A DNA stretch of 37,575 nt from Polyangiaceae bacterium (GCA_022842465.1 JALHPN010000075.1:1-37575), one strand, 5' to 3'. Positions 7,308 through 15,817 are shown, numbered from the stretch's first letter. The notes: generated by a model from the letters alone, not told the origin. Made by a program: numbers and translations.

Positions 7308-8255
7308 TCAGGGGACCGTGACACCGAGCTTGCCGACCAGGCGACCGAGGTACGTTCGATCGAGCTGCGCGATGCGCGCCGCTTCGCTGCGGTTGCCCTT
7401 CGTGTGCTCGAGGAGGCGCGCGAGGTAGATGCGCGTGAAGCGGGCGACGAGCTGCTCCTTGAGATCGACGTAGGGCACCGAGATGTCGACGAGCGCCTCC
7501 AGGGCCTCGTCGAGACCGACAGGAGAGCCGCCGGTCGACTCGTCCATCCGCGGCGCTACGCCCGACTCCCGAATCGCGCGCTCGTTCACGGTCGCGAACA
7601 CCGTCTGACGGAGCTCCGAGACGTTTCCGGGCCACTGGCGCGCGGCGAGGTCCGCCACGATCGCGTGGGCGAGGGGGCGGGCGCCGATCTCGGTCGCGAA
7701 CGCGCGCGCGAGGACGGCGACGTCCTCCGGGCGGTGACGGAGCGGCGGGACGAACAGACGCGTCGTCGCGATGCGGTCGTACAGAGAGGCGAGGAAGCGG
7801 CCCTGCTGCGCCTCGTCCTCGAGGGATCGGCTCGTCGACGCGAGGACGCGGACCTTGGAGCCCGCCGAGCCGAGGAGCTCGACGAGCGACTCCTGCGCGA
7901 TCGCCGGGAGGAGCTCGACCTCGCGGAGGAAGAGCGTGCCGCCCGTCGCGCTCTCGAACGAGGCTTTCACCTCCGCGAGCACGTCGAGCCCGTCCTTCGC
8001 CTGCGCGGCCAGGTTCCCACTGTCGAGGATGACGAAGGGACCCGCCGAGACCGGGGACGCGCTGTGGAGCGCGCGCGCGACGCGCTCCTTGCCTACGCCC
8101 GCCTCACCGGAGACGAGGACCGCTTCGCGCGACCGCTCGAGCCGCTCGAGGAGCGAGAACACGCGGCGCATCGCCGCCGAGGCCGCGGTGAGCCCGCGGT
8201 AGTGGAAGGCGTCGGTGTCGAGGGGCATCGGGCTCGAGAGGAGGGGGAAGGCCAT
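7308..8255 (-). CDS. Degenerate sigma54-activator-like AAA+ regulator with Fis-type HTH
   Basis: 315 residues, with a bare AAA+ domain of the sigma54 enhancer-binding family and no N-terminal receiver, FHA or GAF domain. Walker A GEAGVGK (50-56) is intact, and the C-terminus has a Fis-like helix-turn-helix (NRSEAARIAQLDRTYLGRL). Two key parts are missing: the GAFTGA loop that contacts sigma54 is absent, and the Walker B segment reads TLFLREV, with Arg111 where Asp is usual. It therefore probably binds DNA but cannot drive open-complex formation in the normal way. An ATG at 8264 is also in frame, but GGAG sits directly against it and 9 nt from the ATG at 8255, so the latter is preferred. The promoter region contains an inverted repeat, possibly for self-regulation. 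Confidence 0.85.
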   Translation of the reverse strand: MAFPLLSSPMPLDTDAFHYRGLTAASAAMRRVFSLLERLERSREAVLVSGEAGVGKERVARALHSASPVSAGPFVILDSGNLAAQAKDGLDVLAEVKASFESATGGTLFLREVELLPAIAQESLVELLGSAGSKVRVLASTSRSLEDEAQQGRFLASLYDRIATTRLFVPPLRHRPEDVAVLARAFATEIGARPLAHAIVADLAARQWPGNVSELRQTVFATVNERAIRESGVAPRMDESTGGSPVGLDEALEALVDISVPYVDLKEQLVARFTRIYLARLLEHTKGNRSEAARIAQLDRTYLGRLVGKLGVTVP

Positions 8256-8312
8256 GGTCGTCATCTCCGTTGGGGTGTGACCACTCCTTCAGCATGTCTC
8301 GGGCCGTTCACT

Positions 8313-8331
8313 CACATGCACCCTACATGTG
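8313..8331 (-). promoter_or_regulatory. Inverted repeat bracketing a -10-like hexamer
   Basis: CACATG (8313-8318) and CATGTG (8326-8331) form a perfect inverted repeat with a 7-nt spacer. On the minus strand the spacer contains TAGGGT (8325..8320), a plausible -10 for the AAA+ regulator gene about 65 nt downstream. The arrangement mirrors the lipoprotein promoter at 646-665. An operator is inferred. Confidence 0.4.
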
Positions 8332-8396
8332 GAAATTGCTGACGATTTCACCACGCACCCCTCGCTGCGGAATCCCGCGCGGATCCACCATGCTCT

Positions 8397-8428
8397 CCGG
8401 CAGCACGCCATGCTCTGCGAGCTGCCGG
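8397..8428 (-). terminator. Weak hairpin downstream of mlaE
   Basis: CCGGCAGC (8397-8404) and GCTGCCGG (8421-8428) are perfect 8-bp arms with a 16-nt loop, about 100 nt past the mlaE stop. The long loop and distance make termination only a possibility. Confidence 0.25.
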
Positions 8429-8527
8429 CCGCAGGCCCGGAGTCCGCAACTCCCGGAAATCGCCCGCGGAACCCACGCCGCACCCCGCCCCCTCCCGACC
8501 GCCCCGTGCTCCCTCGCAGCACGCCCC

Positions 8528-9349
8528 TCACATGTCCGTGAGCAGCGTCGTCAACACGTAGTCGAACGCGAAGATGGCGACGATGCTCGCGACGACCGCC
8601 TTCGCCGTGGCCTCGCCGACGCCTCGGGCGCCGCCGGACGCGAAGAACCCCTTCTTGCAGCAGATGGTGCTCACGACGACACCGAAGACCGCGCTCTTGA
8701 CGAGGAGCATCTTCACGTCGGTCCAGCGCACGAAGATCTGGATCTTGTCGACGAAGAGCCCGGGATCGATCCCCTGCCAGATGACGCCGACGACGTACGA
8801 GCCGCCCATCCCCGCGATGCCGAACGCGAGGGCGAGCATCGGGAGCACGATCGTGGTCGCGACGACGCGCGGCACGACGAGGTACTGGACCGGACTCACG
8901 CCCATCGTCGTGATCGCGTCGATCTGCTCGGTGACGCGCATGTTGCCGAGCTCGCTCGCCATCGTGCTGCCCGCTCGTGCGGTGACGACGACCGCGGCGA
9001 GCACGGGCGCGAGCTCGCGCGCGAGCGCGAGGGCGACGACCCCGCCGACCATGCCCTCCGCGGAGAACTGCCGGAAACCGACGATCGAGCTGACCGTGAA
9101 GGCCATACCGGTGAACAGGCCGACCAGCCCGGCGATGAACAAGGAACCGGCGCCGATGAACTCGATCGCGAGGAAGAGCTGGGCGATGCGGAACGGCGGA
9201 CGTACGAGCCAGGAGAGCGCCTGGAGGAGGAGGAGGACGGTCGCCCCGACGTCGTCGAGCGCGTCGATCACCGGGTCGACGACCGCATCGACCACCCCCA
9301 TGAGCGGGTTCGGCTTGCTGGTCGCGATCAAGGGCTCGGTGTTCGCCAC
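8528..9349 (-). CDS. mlaE: MlaE/YrbE-type ABC transporter permease
   Basis: A 273-residue integral membrane protein of the MlaE (DUF140) family, permease of ABC systems that move phospholipids or other hydrophobic molecules between the membranes. It shows the family pattern FTGMAFTVSS, the conserved LARELAPVLAAVVVTARAGS segment, MASELGNMRVTEQIDAI and later hydrophobic helices. The usual partners (MlaF ATPase, MlaD MCE protein) are not in the window. The GTG at 9349 is chosen because a TATGCT ends 8 nt upstream; an ATG at 9301 would shorten it by 16 residues. It lies 50 nt after alr on the same strand and may be co-transcribed with it. Confidence 0.88.
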   Translation of the reverse strand: MANTEPLIATSKPNPLMGVVDAVVDPVIDALDDVGATVLLLLQALSWLVRPPFRIAQLFLAIEFIGAGSLFIAGLVGLFTGMAFTVSSIVGFRQFSAEGMVGGVVALALARELAPVLAAVVVTARAGSTMASELGNMRVTEQIDAITTMGVSPVQYLVVPRVVATTIVLPMLALAFGIAGMGGSYVVGVIWQGIDPGLFVDKIQIFVRWTDVKMLLVKSAVFGVVVSTICCKKGFFASGGARGVGEATAKAVVASIVAIFAFDYVLTTLLTDM

Positions 9350-9357
9350 GGCGGCGC

Positions 9358-9363
9358 AGCATA
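9358..9363 (-). promoter_or_regulatory. -10-like TATGCT before mlaE
   Basis: TATGCT on the minus strand ends 8 nt before the GTG at 9349, with no Shine-Dalgarno. The same hexamer and spacing recur before the KOW-domain gene and the nuclease gene. Confidence 0.4.
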
Positions 9364-9399
9364 GCGCGGCGCGAGCCGGACGTCGCCTCGCGGCCTCCT

Positions 9400-10659
9400 C
9401 TACGGCTCGCGGTAGAAACGGGGAACGCGACGCGAGATCGACGTCATGATCTCCCACGGGATCGTCCCCGCATGGGCAGCGACTTCGTCCGCGCCGATGG
9501 CGTCCCTTCCGAGCGCCCCTTCCTGGGCGCCGAGCACCACGATCTCCTCGCCGAGCGAGACGCCGGGGATGTCCGTGACGTCGATCATCGACATGTCCAT
9601 CGAGATCGCGCCGACGATCGGCGCGCGCATGCCGCGGACCAGGACGTGGCCGCGGTTCGAGAGCTGCCGGGAGAGGCCGTCGGCGTAGCCGACCGGAATC
9701 GTGGCGATCGCCCGACGCCGCGAGGGGCGGAACAGGCCGCCGTAGCCGACCGTCTCGCCCGCCTCGATCGTGCGGACGTCGACGACCTCCGAGCGCACGC
9801 GCATGACGGAGCGCAGCTCGTGCGTGAACGCGCAAGCGTCGCCGCCTTGCGCGCGGGGTGACACCCCGAAGATCGCGATGCCAGGCCGGACGATGTCGTA
9901 GCGCGCGTGACCACGGAGGAGCGCGGCGCTGTTGGCGGCGTGACGCACGGCGGGACGGATCCCCAGCGCGGCCAGGCGCCCGGTCGCCTCCTCGAAGCGC
10001 GCGACCTGATCCGTCGTGGACCTCTCGTCGGCGGCATCGGCCGATGCGAGGTGGGTCATGAGCCCAGTCACGCGGACCTCGGGCGCGGACGAGAGGAGCT
10101 CCCCGAAGCGCTCGAGCTCGCCCATCCGCACGCCGAGCCGTGCCATGCCCGTATCGACCTTGAGGTGCGCCTCCACCGGGCGGCCGAGCGCGCGAGCCGC
10201 TCGCACCAGGCCCTCGACGTGCGACGCATCGTAGATCACGGGGACGATGCGACGCTGGACGACCTCTTCGAAGGCGCCGCCGTAGTAGCCGCCCATCACG
10301 AGCACGGGCGCGCGGATTCCGGCGTCGCGGAGCTCGACCGCCTCCTCGAGGAGCGCGACGCAGAAGCCCTCTGCCCCCGCGCGCTCGAGCGTTCGCGCGA
10401 CCGCCGGGGCGCCGTGCCCGTAGCCGTCCGCCTTCAGCACCGGCCAGACGCGCGCACCGCCGGCATTCCGCTCGACGACGCGGAGGTTGTGGCGGAGCGC
10501 AGCCAGGTTCACCTCGGCGCGCGTCGGCCGCACGGCGTCGGCCGGCGCAGCGCGGCGCGGCTTCAGCACGCGGACGCTGTCGGCCGCGTCACTGCGGCGG
10601 CGACTCGGCGGCGCCGGCGGGATGTCGTCACCCTTGCGTTCCTCGGCTCGAGAGTTCAT
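9400..10659 (-). CDS. alr: Alanine racemase
   Basis: Alr is a PLP enzyme that interconverts L- and D-alanine for peptidoglycan. The fold-type III barrel starts at about residue 46. The PLP Lys is Lys76 in VLKADGYGHG, and the second catalytic base is Tyr306 in ETVGYGGLF. Other conserved parts include HLKVDTGMARLG, IVRPGIAIFG, VGYADGLSR and SMDMSMIDVT. At 419 residues it is about 40 longer than usual because of a basic, Pro-rich N-terminal extension. GAGG lies 4 nt before the ATG, with a second AGGAG further up. It follows the two ABC exporter genes after 101 nt and precedes mlaE, so an envelope-related transcription unit is plausible. Confidence 0.96.
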   Translation of the reverse strand: MNSRAEERKGDDIPPAPPSRRRSDAADSVRVLKPRRAAPADAVRPTRAEVNLAALRHNLRVVERNAGGARVWPVLKADGYGHGAPAVARTLERAGAEGFCVALLEEAVELRDAGIRAPVLVMGGYYGGAFEEVVQRRIVPVIYDASHVEGLVRAARALGRPVEAHLKVDTGMARLGVRMGELERFGELLSSAPEVRVTGLMTHLASADAADERSTTDQVARFEEATGRLAALGIRPAVRHAANSAALLRGHARYDIVRPGIAIFGVSPRAQGGDACAFTHELRSVMRVRSEVVDVRTIEAGETVGYGGLFRPSRRRAIATIPVGYADGLSRQLSNRGHVLVRGMRAPIVGAISMDMSMIDVTDIPGVSLGEEIVVLGAQEGALGRDAIGADEVAAHAGTIPWEIMTSISRRVPRFYREP

Positions 10660-10680
10660 CTGCCTCGTTCAACGCTCCTG

Positions 10681-10692
10681 GGGGGGCCCCCC
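10681..10692 (-). repeat. Perfect GGGGGGCCCCCC palindrome before alr
   Basis: Six G followed by six C lie about 22 nt upstream of the alr ATG, next to an AGGAG. It may be a protein-binding site or fold back on the leader and dampen translation. It could also be a chance homopolymer run. Confidence 0.3.
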
Positions 10693-10760
10693 ATCCCTTC
10701 GCACGAAGCCGGCGAGAGAGAAAGTTCTTTGCAGCGGTCGGCCAGCCGTAGCCCCCGCCC

Positions 10761-12641
10761 TCAGGTCGCGACGGCCTGCTCCTCCGCCTCCAGCGCGAAC
10801 TGGAGTCGGTAGAGCTTCGCGTACACGCCGCCTTGGGCGAGGAGCTCGTCGTGCCGCCCGGTCTCGACGACGCGGCCGCGGTGGAAGACGACGATGCGAT
10901 CGACGGCGCGGATCGTCGAGAGACGATGGGCGATGACGATCGACGTACGCCCCTCCATCACGGCCTCGAGCGCGGCCTGGAGGCGGGCCTCGGTGTCGGA
11001 GTCGATGCTCGCCGTCGCCTCGTCGAGGACGAGGATGGGGGCATCGCGGTAGAGCGCCCGCGCGAACGCGAGGAGCTGGCGCTCACCCGCGCTGAAGTTC
11101 GCGCCACGCTCGTCGACCCGCGCCTCGAGGCCGCCGCGACGGAGGAAGAGGTCCAGCGCGCCGATCCGCGCGAGGGCCCGCTCGACCTTCGCGAGATCGG
11201 GCGTCTCGTCGCTCATCGCGACGTTCGACGCGACGGTGCCGGCGAAGAGGAACACGTCCTGCGGGACGACGGCGAACTGCTCCCGGAGCTCGCGGCGCGG
11301 CCACGCGCGGAGGTCTCGGCCGAGGACGCGCGCCTCGCCCTCGTCCATCTCGTAGAGGCGGAGGAGGAGGCTCGTCACCGTCGTCTTCCCCGCCCCCGTC
11401 GCTCCGACGAGCGCGACCCGCTCGCCACGCGCGACGTGGAGGGAGACGTCGCGGAGCACCGGCGCGCCCTTCTTGTACGAGAACGTCACGCTCTCGAGCG
11501 CGAGCGCCTCGCTCGGCGAAGCGGCCTCGGGCTCCGCACCCGAAGCGGGCGCGAGCGGAGCCGACTCGACCTCGGCCTCGTCGAGGAGCTTGAAGATGCG
11601 CTCCGCGCCGCTCATCGCCGACTGGAGCACCGTGAAACGCTGCGCGAGCAGGCTCACGGGCTCGAAGAACTGCCGGATGTACTGGGTGAACGTGACGACG
11701 AGCGGAAACGTGATGAGCGGGTCGGAGGCGGTCTGCAGTCCGGCCCACCAGAGGATGCTCGCGATGCAGAGCGTGCCGACCATCTCGATGGCCGCGTCGA
11801 GGACCGCTTCGTAGAAGATCGAGCGCTTGTTCGCGTCGCGGTACTCTTGGTTGATGCCGTCGAACTCGCCGGCCATCGCCTCCTCACGCGCGTAGGCTTG
11901 AACGACGCTCATCCCCGCGACCTGCTCGTTCAAGAACGCGTTGAGCCGCGCGGTCTTCGCGCGGATGTCGCGGTACGCCTGGCGCGCGCGGCCCCGGACG
12001 ACCCAGACCACGACGCCGACGAAGGGAAGCGCCGCGAAGGCGATGAGCGACATCCGAACGTTGAGGCGCAGCATCATCACGACGATGCCCACGAGCTGGA
12101 CGAGATCGCCCAGGGCGTTGAGGACCCCGGAGGCGAAGAGCTCGCCCACCGCGTCGACGTCGTTCGTCGCCCGCGTCACGAGGCGCCCGACCGGCGTCCG
12201 ATCGTAGTAACGGAGCTCGAGCCGCTGCATGAAGTCGAAGAGGTGGGCGCGGAGGCCGGCCATCGAGCGCGCGCCTGCGATCTGCATCGCGTACATCTGC
12301 GCGAACGACACGACCTGGATGCCGACGACGAGGACCGACAGCGTGATGCCGTAGCGGAGGAGCTCGTCGGGACGCGACTTCTGCGCGCTCTCGACGATGT
12401 TCCCCATGACGAGCGGCCGGACGAGGCTCAGGATCGCGGTTCCGACCACCATCGCGAGCGCGACCGTGAGCAGGCGCGCGTGGGGTCGCATGAACGGCCA
12501 CAGGCGCGCGAGGAGGGCCGAATCGTACGCCCGACCGAGCCGCTCCTCTTCGTGGAAGTCCTTGAGCGTGCTGCCCTTGGCGGGCTTGGCGGGACCGCCA
12601 GGGGGTTTGTCCGGCGCGCCGCTCCGATAGGCCGTCGTCAT
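10761..12641 (-). CDS. ABC exporter half-transporter, consensus ATPase partner
   Basis: A 626-residue fusion of six membrane helices (about residues 50-340) and an ABC ATPase domain (about 375-610). Walker A is GATGAGKTT (about 410), Walker B ends in LVLDEATASID with the catalytic Glu, and the H-loop His lies in IAHRLST. The signature reads FSAGERQ instead of LSGGQ. It overlaps the previous gene by ATGA (12638-12641), so translation is coupled and the two proteins should form a heterodimer. In heterodimeric exporters of the TM287/288 and BmrCD type the non-canonical signature pairs with a Glu-lacking Walker B in the partner, which is what is seen here. Substrate unknown; lipids, peptides or drugs are all possible. 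Confidence 0.93.
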   Translation of the reverse strand: MTTAYRSGAPDKPPGGPAKPAKGSTLKDFHEEERLGRAYDSALLARLWPFMRPHARLLTVALAMVVGTAILSLVRPLVMGNIVESAQKSRPDELLRYGITLSVLVVGIQVVSFAQMYAMQIAGARSMAGLRAHLFDFMQRLELRYYDRTPVGRLVTRATNDVDAVGELFASGVLNALGDLVQLVGIVVMMLRLNVRMSLIAFAALPFVGVVVWVVRGRARQAYRDIRAKTARLNAFLNEQVAGMSVVQAYAREEAMAGEFDGINQEYRDANKRSIFYEAVLDAAIEMVGTLCIASILWWAGLQTASDPLITFPLVVTFTQYIRQFFEPVSLLAQRFTVLQSAMSGAERIFKLLDEAEVESAPLAPASGAEPEAASPSEALALESVTFSYKKGAPVLRDVSLHVARGERVALVGATGAGKTTVTSLLLRLYEMDEGEARVLGRDLRAWPRRELREQFAVVPQDVFLFAGTVASNVAMSDETPDLAKVERALARIGALDLFLRRGGLEARVDERGANFSAGERQLLAFARALYRDAPILVLDEATASIDSDTEARLQAALEAVMEGRTSIVIAHRLSTIRAVDRIVVFHRGRVVETGRHDELLAQGGVYAKLYRLQFALEAEEQAVAT

Positions 12642-14464
12642 GCGACCACCTCGGCGGCCTTCGCGTCGACGGTCTCGACGTCGATGGCCTCGAGCTCCGT
12701 CGCGGCGGACTGCTCCTCGGCGAAGGAAGCGTAGAGCCCGGGGCGCGTGACGAGCTCGTCGTGGGTGCCCTCGTCGACCACCTTGCCGCCGTCGAGGACG
12801 AGGATGCGATCACAACGGGACGCGGCGGCGACGCGATGGGTGACGAGGACGACCGTGCGGGATTTCGCTTGGCGCTCGATGGCGTCGAGGATCGCTGCCT
12901 CCGTCTTCGCATCCACCGCGGACAGCGGGTCGTCGAGGACGAGCACCTTCGGCTCGCGCACGAGCGCGCGCGCGAGCGCGATGCGCTGCTTCTGGCCGCC
13001 GGAGAGCTGGACCCCACGCTCGCCGACGACGGTCTCGAACTGCTCGGGGAGACCGAGCGCCTCCTCGAGGACCTGCGCCTCGCGAGCGGCCTCGTGGATG
13101 CGCAGGACCGCGGCGTCCGAATCGCAGTCGTCGAGGCAGAGCCCGACGTTGCGCGCCACCGTCGTGGAGAAGAGGAAGGCGTCCTGCTGCGCGTAGCCGA
13201 CGTTCTCCCGGACGGTGGAGAGCGGAAGCTCGCACACGTCCTTCCCGTCCACGAAGACGCTGCCGCCCGGCGTGGGGAGCAGCCGCGCGAGGAGCATCGC
13301 GATCGTCGATTTCCCGGCCCCCGTGCGCCCGACGAGCGCGATCGAGCGCCCGGCCGGGACCGAGAAGGAGACGTCGTCGACGACGGTGTTCACCGTGTGC
13401 TCGTCCTTCCCAGGGTACGAGAAGGAGAGGTGCTTGACGTCGATCGCGCCGTCGACCTTCGCCGGCGCGGGCGCGGGACCGTCCACGACCTCGGGCTCGG
13501 CGTCGAAGACGTCCTGAAGACGCGTGTAGGACGCACGTCCGCGCTGGACGATCGAGAGCGCGAAGCCGAGGCTCGCCATCGGCCACATCATGCGGCCGTA
13601 CGCGGACCAGAACGCGAAGAAGCCGCCGCGGCTGACCCCGCCTTCGAGCAGGAGCGTCGAGCCGTACCAGAAGAAGGCCAGCACGCCGAGCGAGCTCGCG
13701 GCGCCGATCATCGGGCCCATCAGACCGCGCAGGCGCGCGAGACCGAGGCTCGCCTCGAGGTAGGCCTCGTTCGCGACGTCGAAGCGACCTCGCTCACGCG
13801 CCTCGAGCGCGAAGCTGCGCACGACACGGACCCCGGCGAGGTTCGTCTGGAGGACGTCGCTCAGCTTGCCGAGCGTCTCCTGGTTCGCGCGGGTCTTCGT
13901 GAAGAGCTGCCGCGAGAAGCTGCGCGTCACGACCATGAGCACCGGGAGCATCGTGAACGACACGAGCGTCAGCCGCACGCTGATGGCGACCATGACCTCC
14001 AGCGCGCTCCCGAAGGCGAAGAAGACGTTCACGATGTTGAGCACGCCGAAGCCGAGCAGGAGGCGCACCTGCTGGAGGTCGCCCGTCGAGCGGCTCATGA
14101 TCTCGCCCGCCGACATCTTCCGGTAGAACGCGGTGCCGAGGCGGTGGAGCCGGTGGAGGAGGATGGCGCGGAGCTCGTACTCCGCGTCGCGCCCCGCGTT
14201 GAACATGAACCAGCGGCTCGACACGCGGAAGGCGAACGCGAAGACGGCGAGGACGAGGATCCAGAACGCCGGCCCCGTCACGTGCTCGGGCGCGCCGCCG
14301 AAGACGTCGTCGATCGCAGCCTTCGAGAGCCAGTCGATGCGGTTCAGCGAGAGCTGGAAGAGCCCGAGGACGACCGTACCTGCGACGTAGCGCGGCAGAT
14401 GGCGCGCGAACTGGCCCCCGAGCGTCGTCGGCAGCGCATGCGGAAACGGGGTGCCAGGGGCCAC
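12638..14464 (-). CDS. ABC exporter half-transporter, degenerate ATPase partner
   Basis: A 608-residue half-exporter: six membrane helices (about 20-330) then an ABC ATPase (about 345-580). Walker A GRTGAGKSTI (about 378) and the signature LSGGQKQR (about 487) are canonical, but Walker B runs LVLDDPLSAVD, with Asp in place of the catalytic Glu. That marks it as the subunit giving the degenerate ATP site in a heterodimer with the next gene, whose start overlaps its stop by four bases. The start is a GTG at 14464 with no strong Shine-Dalgarno; it follows the KOW-domain gene after 33 nt. The resemblance to MdlA/SmdA-type proteins is general and does not fix a substrate. Confidence 0.93.
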   Translation of the reverse strand: MAPGTPFPHALPTTLGGQFARHLPRYVAGTVVLGLFQLSLNRIDWLSKAAIDDVFGGAPEHVTGPAFWILVLAVFAFAFRVSSRWFMFNAGRDAEYELRAILLHRLHRLGTAFYRKMSAGEIMSRSTGDLQQVRLLLGFGVLNIVNVFFAFGSALEVMVAISVRLTLVSFTMLPVLMVVTRSFSRQLFTKTRANQETLGKLSDVLQTNLAGVRVVRSFALEARERGRFDVANEAYLEASLGLARLRGLMGPMIGAASSLGVLAFFWYGSTLLLEGGVSRGGFFAFWSAYGRMMWPMASLGFALSIVQRGRASYTRLQDVFDAEPEVVDGPAPAPAKVDGAIDVKHLSFSYPGKDEHTVNTVVDDVSFSVPAGRSIALVGRTGAGKSTIAMLLARLLPTPGGSVFVDGKDVCELPLSTVRENVGYAQQDAFLFSTTVARNVGLCLDDCDSDAAVLRIHEAAREAQVLEEALGLPEQFETVVGERGVQLSGGQKQRIALARALVREPKVLVLDDPLSAVDAKTEAAILDAIERQAKSRTVVLVTHRVAAASRCDRILVLDGGKVVDEGTHDELVTRPGLYASFAEEQSAATELEAIDVETVDAKAAEVVA

Positions 14465-14497
14465 GAGCGAGGGTCTCTTAGCAGATCTCGGGGTCGC

Positions 14498-15808
14498 TCA
14501 GCGCGAGCGAGACCGCCGGAGCCTACGATGCGAGCTGCCGAGCATCGGTCGCCCGTCCTTCGGGCTGGCCATGACGTCCTTCTGCTCGAGCGTCGCCGCG
14601 AGGAGGCCCAGCCGCACGCGCGCGCGGCCGCGGCCGTCGATCTCCTCGATCACCCCCAGCTTTCCCTCGAAGGGGCCGGAGAGGACCCTCACGTGGGTCC
14701 CCTTCTCGAGCGGGATCGAGGGGTCGACGGGCGGCCCGAGCGCCGAGCGTGCCCCCCGTGCACGGAGCGTCGTCGGCAGGACGGGCCGCCGCGGGACGGC
14801 GCGGGCGGACGCGAGGAAGTCCTTGGTCTTGTCGTCGTCCTTCGCGTCGCGGTCGTGCGGCGCCTTCTGGGACGTCGGGCTCTCGGTGCCCTCGCCCGCG
14901 AGCCTGCGCGCGTCCTCGCGCTCGCGACGCGAGCCCTCCACGCGGACGGGCCCCTTCTTCTTGTTGCTGCTCGTCGTGCGACGCGTGCGGCGCTCCTCGC
15001 GGCCGCGCTCGCGACGCTCGTCCACCGCACGCGCCCGCAGCGCACGCCACGATCGCTTGCCGCCGGCGGCGATGAGGTCATTGTCCGGCGCCCATGCGAC
15101 GAGCTTGTAGACGTGAGCGAGCGCGACCACGGCGTCGGCCAGCTCCTCGTCGAGCTCCTTCGCGTGCGCCAGCGCCACCTCGCGCTTGAGGCTCCAGCCG
15201 ATCCAGAGCGGGCGTCCGTTGCGCTGGCTGTCGTCGAGGAGCGCGCGGACGTCGTCGGCGGTGGCCGCCTGCGCGCGCGGGAAGCTCGGAATGCCGATGA
15301 CGCCGATCGAGAACTCGTCGGGCATCGCCTCGAGGAGCCCCGTGAGCTCGAGGAGGGCGGAGGGATCCGCGATCCGCGCGCGGAGGTTCTTCACGTCCGC
15401 CTCCGCGACGGGGCTGACCTCCAGGCTCACCTCGACGTGAACGGAGTCGATCGTGAGCGCGAGGAACGCGTGGGCGCGGAGCGGATCGAGGTCGGGCGTC
15501 GGTCGCGGCACCGAGCTACGAGCGAAGTCGTCGCGGAGGAACACGACGCGCTGGGCGATCGCGCGGGGGGCGCGCGAGAAGAGGTGCTGCTCGAGCTCGT
15601 CGGGGACGACGACCTCCATGCCGATCCCGATCTGCTCGAGACGCGGAACGACGTCGCGGGCCCAGGACTCGATGCGCTCGCGGAGCGCGCGACGCTGCGC
15701 GGCGGCGACCGGGCGGCCCGAGCCGCGATGAGAGGGGGTCGCCGGCTCGAGGAACGCATCGAAGTCCGCCGCCGTCAGGCCGAGCGCGGTGTCCGCCGAC
15801 GCAGTCAC
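14498..15808 (-). CDS. Unknown protein with C-terminal KOW motif
   Basis: A 436-residue protein in three parts. Residues 1 to about 265 are an acidic, globular region I do not recognise (for example FSIGVIGIPSFPRAQ, RPLWIGWSLKREVALAHA). Residues about 270-360 form a very basic Arg/Lys-rich linker. Residues about 365-415 carry a KOW motif (THVRVLSGPFEGKLGVIEEI), a small barrel found in NusG, Spt5 and ribosomal proteins that binds RNA or ribosomal partners. The tail is again Arg-rich. An RNA- or ribosome-linked role is a reasonable guess, no more. Start: the long frame would run to the divergent sigma gene, whereas GTG 15808 has TATGCT 9 nt upstream and leaves a 108-nt shared control region. 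Confidence 0.8.
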   Translation of the reverse strand: MTASADTALGLTAADFDAFLEPATPSHRGSGRPVAAAQRRALRERIESWARDVVPRLEQIGIGMEVVVPDELEQHLFSRAPRAIAQRVVFLRDDFARSSVPRPTPDLDPLRAHAFLALTIDSVHVEVSLEVSPVAEADVKNLRARIADPSALLELTGLLEAMPDEFSIGVIGIPSFPRAQAATADDVRALLDDSQRNGRPLWIGWSLKREVALAHAKELDEELADAVVALAHVYKLVAWAPDNDLIAAGGKRSWRALRARAVDERRERGREERRTRRTTSSNKKKGPVRVEGSRREREDARRLAGEGTESPTSQKAPHDRDAKDDDKTKDFLASARAVPRRPVLPTTLRARGARSALGPPVDPSIPLEKGTHVRVLSGPFEGKLGVIEEIDGRGRARVRLGLLAATLEQKDVMASPKDGRPMLGSSHRRLRRSRSR

Positions 15809-15817
15809 GATGGCGCC

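Larger units (their letters stand above)
8256..8527. other. 272-nt intergenic region with regulatory repeats
   Basis: This gap between the AAA+ regulator and the MlaE gene is less GC-rich than its surroundings near 8310-8350. It holds an inverted repeat around a -10-like hexamer (8313-8331), another ACATG box near 8292 (minus strand) and a hairpin at 8397-8428. A 70-codon plus-strand frame from GTG 8329 has poor wobble composition and runs into the mlaE end, so I do not call it. Confidence 0.5.

Noticed and set aside
8329..8541. A 70-codon plus-strand frame in the mlaE/regulator gap
   Set aside because: Poor wobble composition at the start, no clear ribosome-binding site and overlap with the mlaE end.
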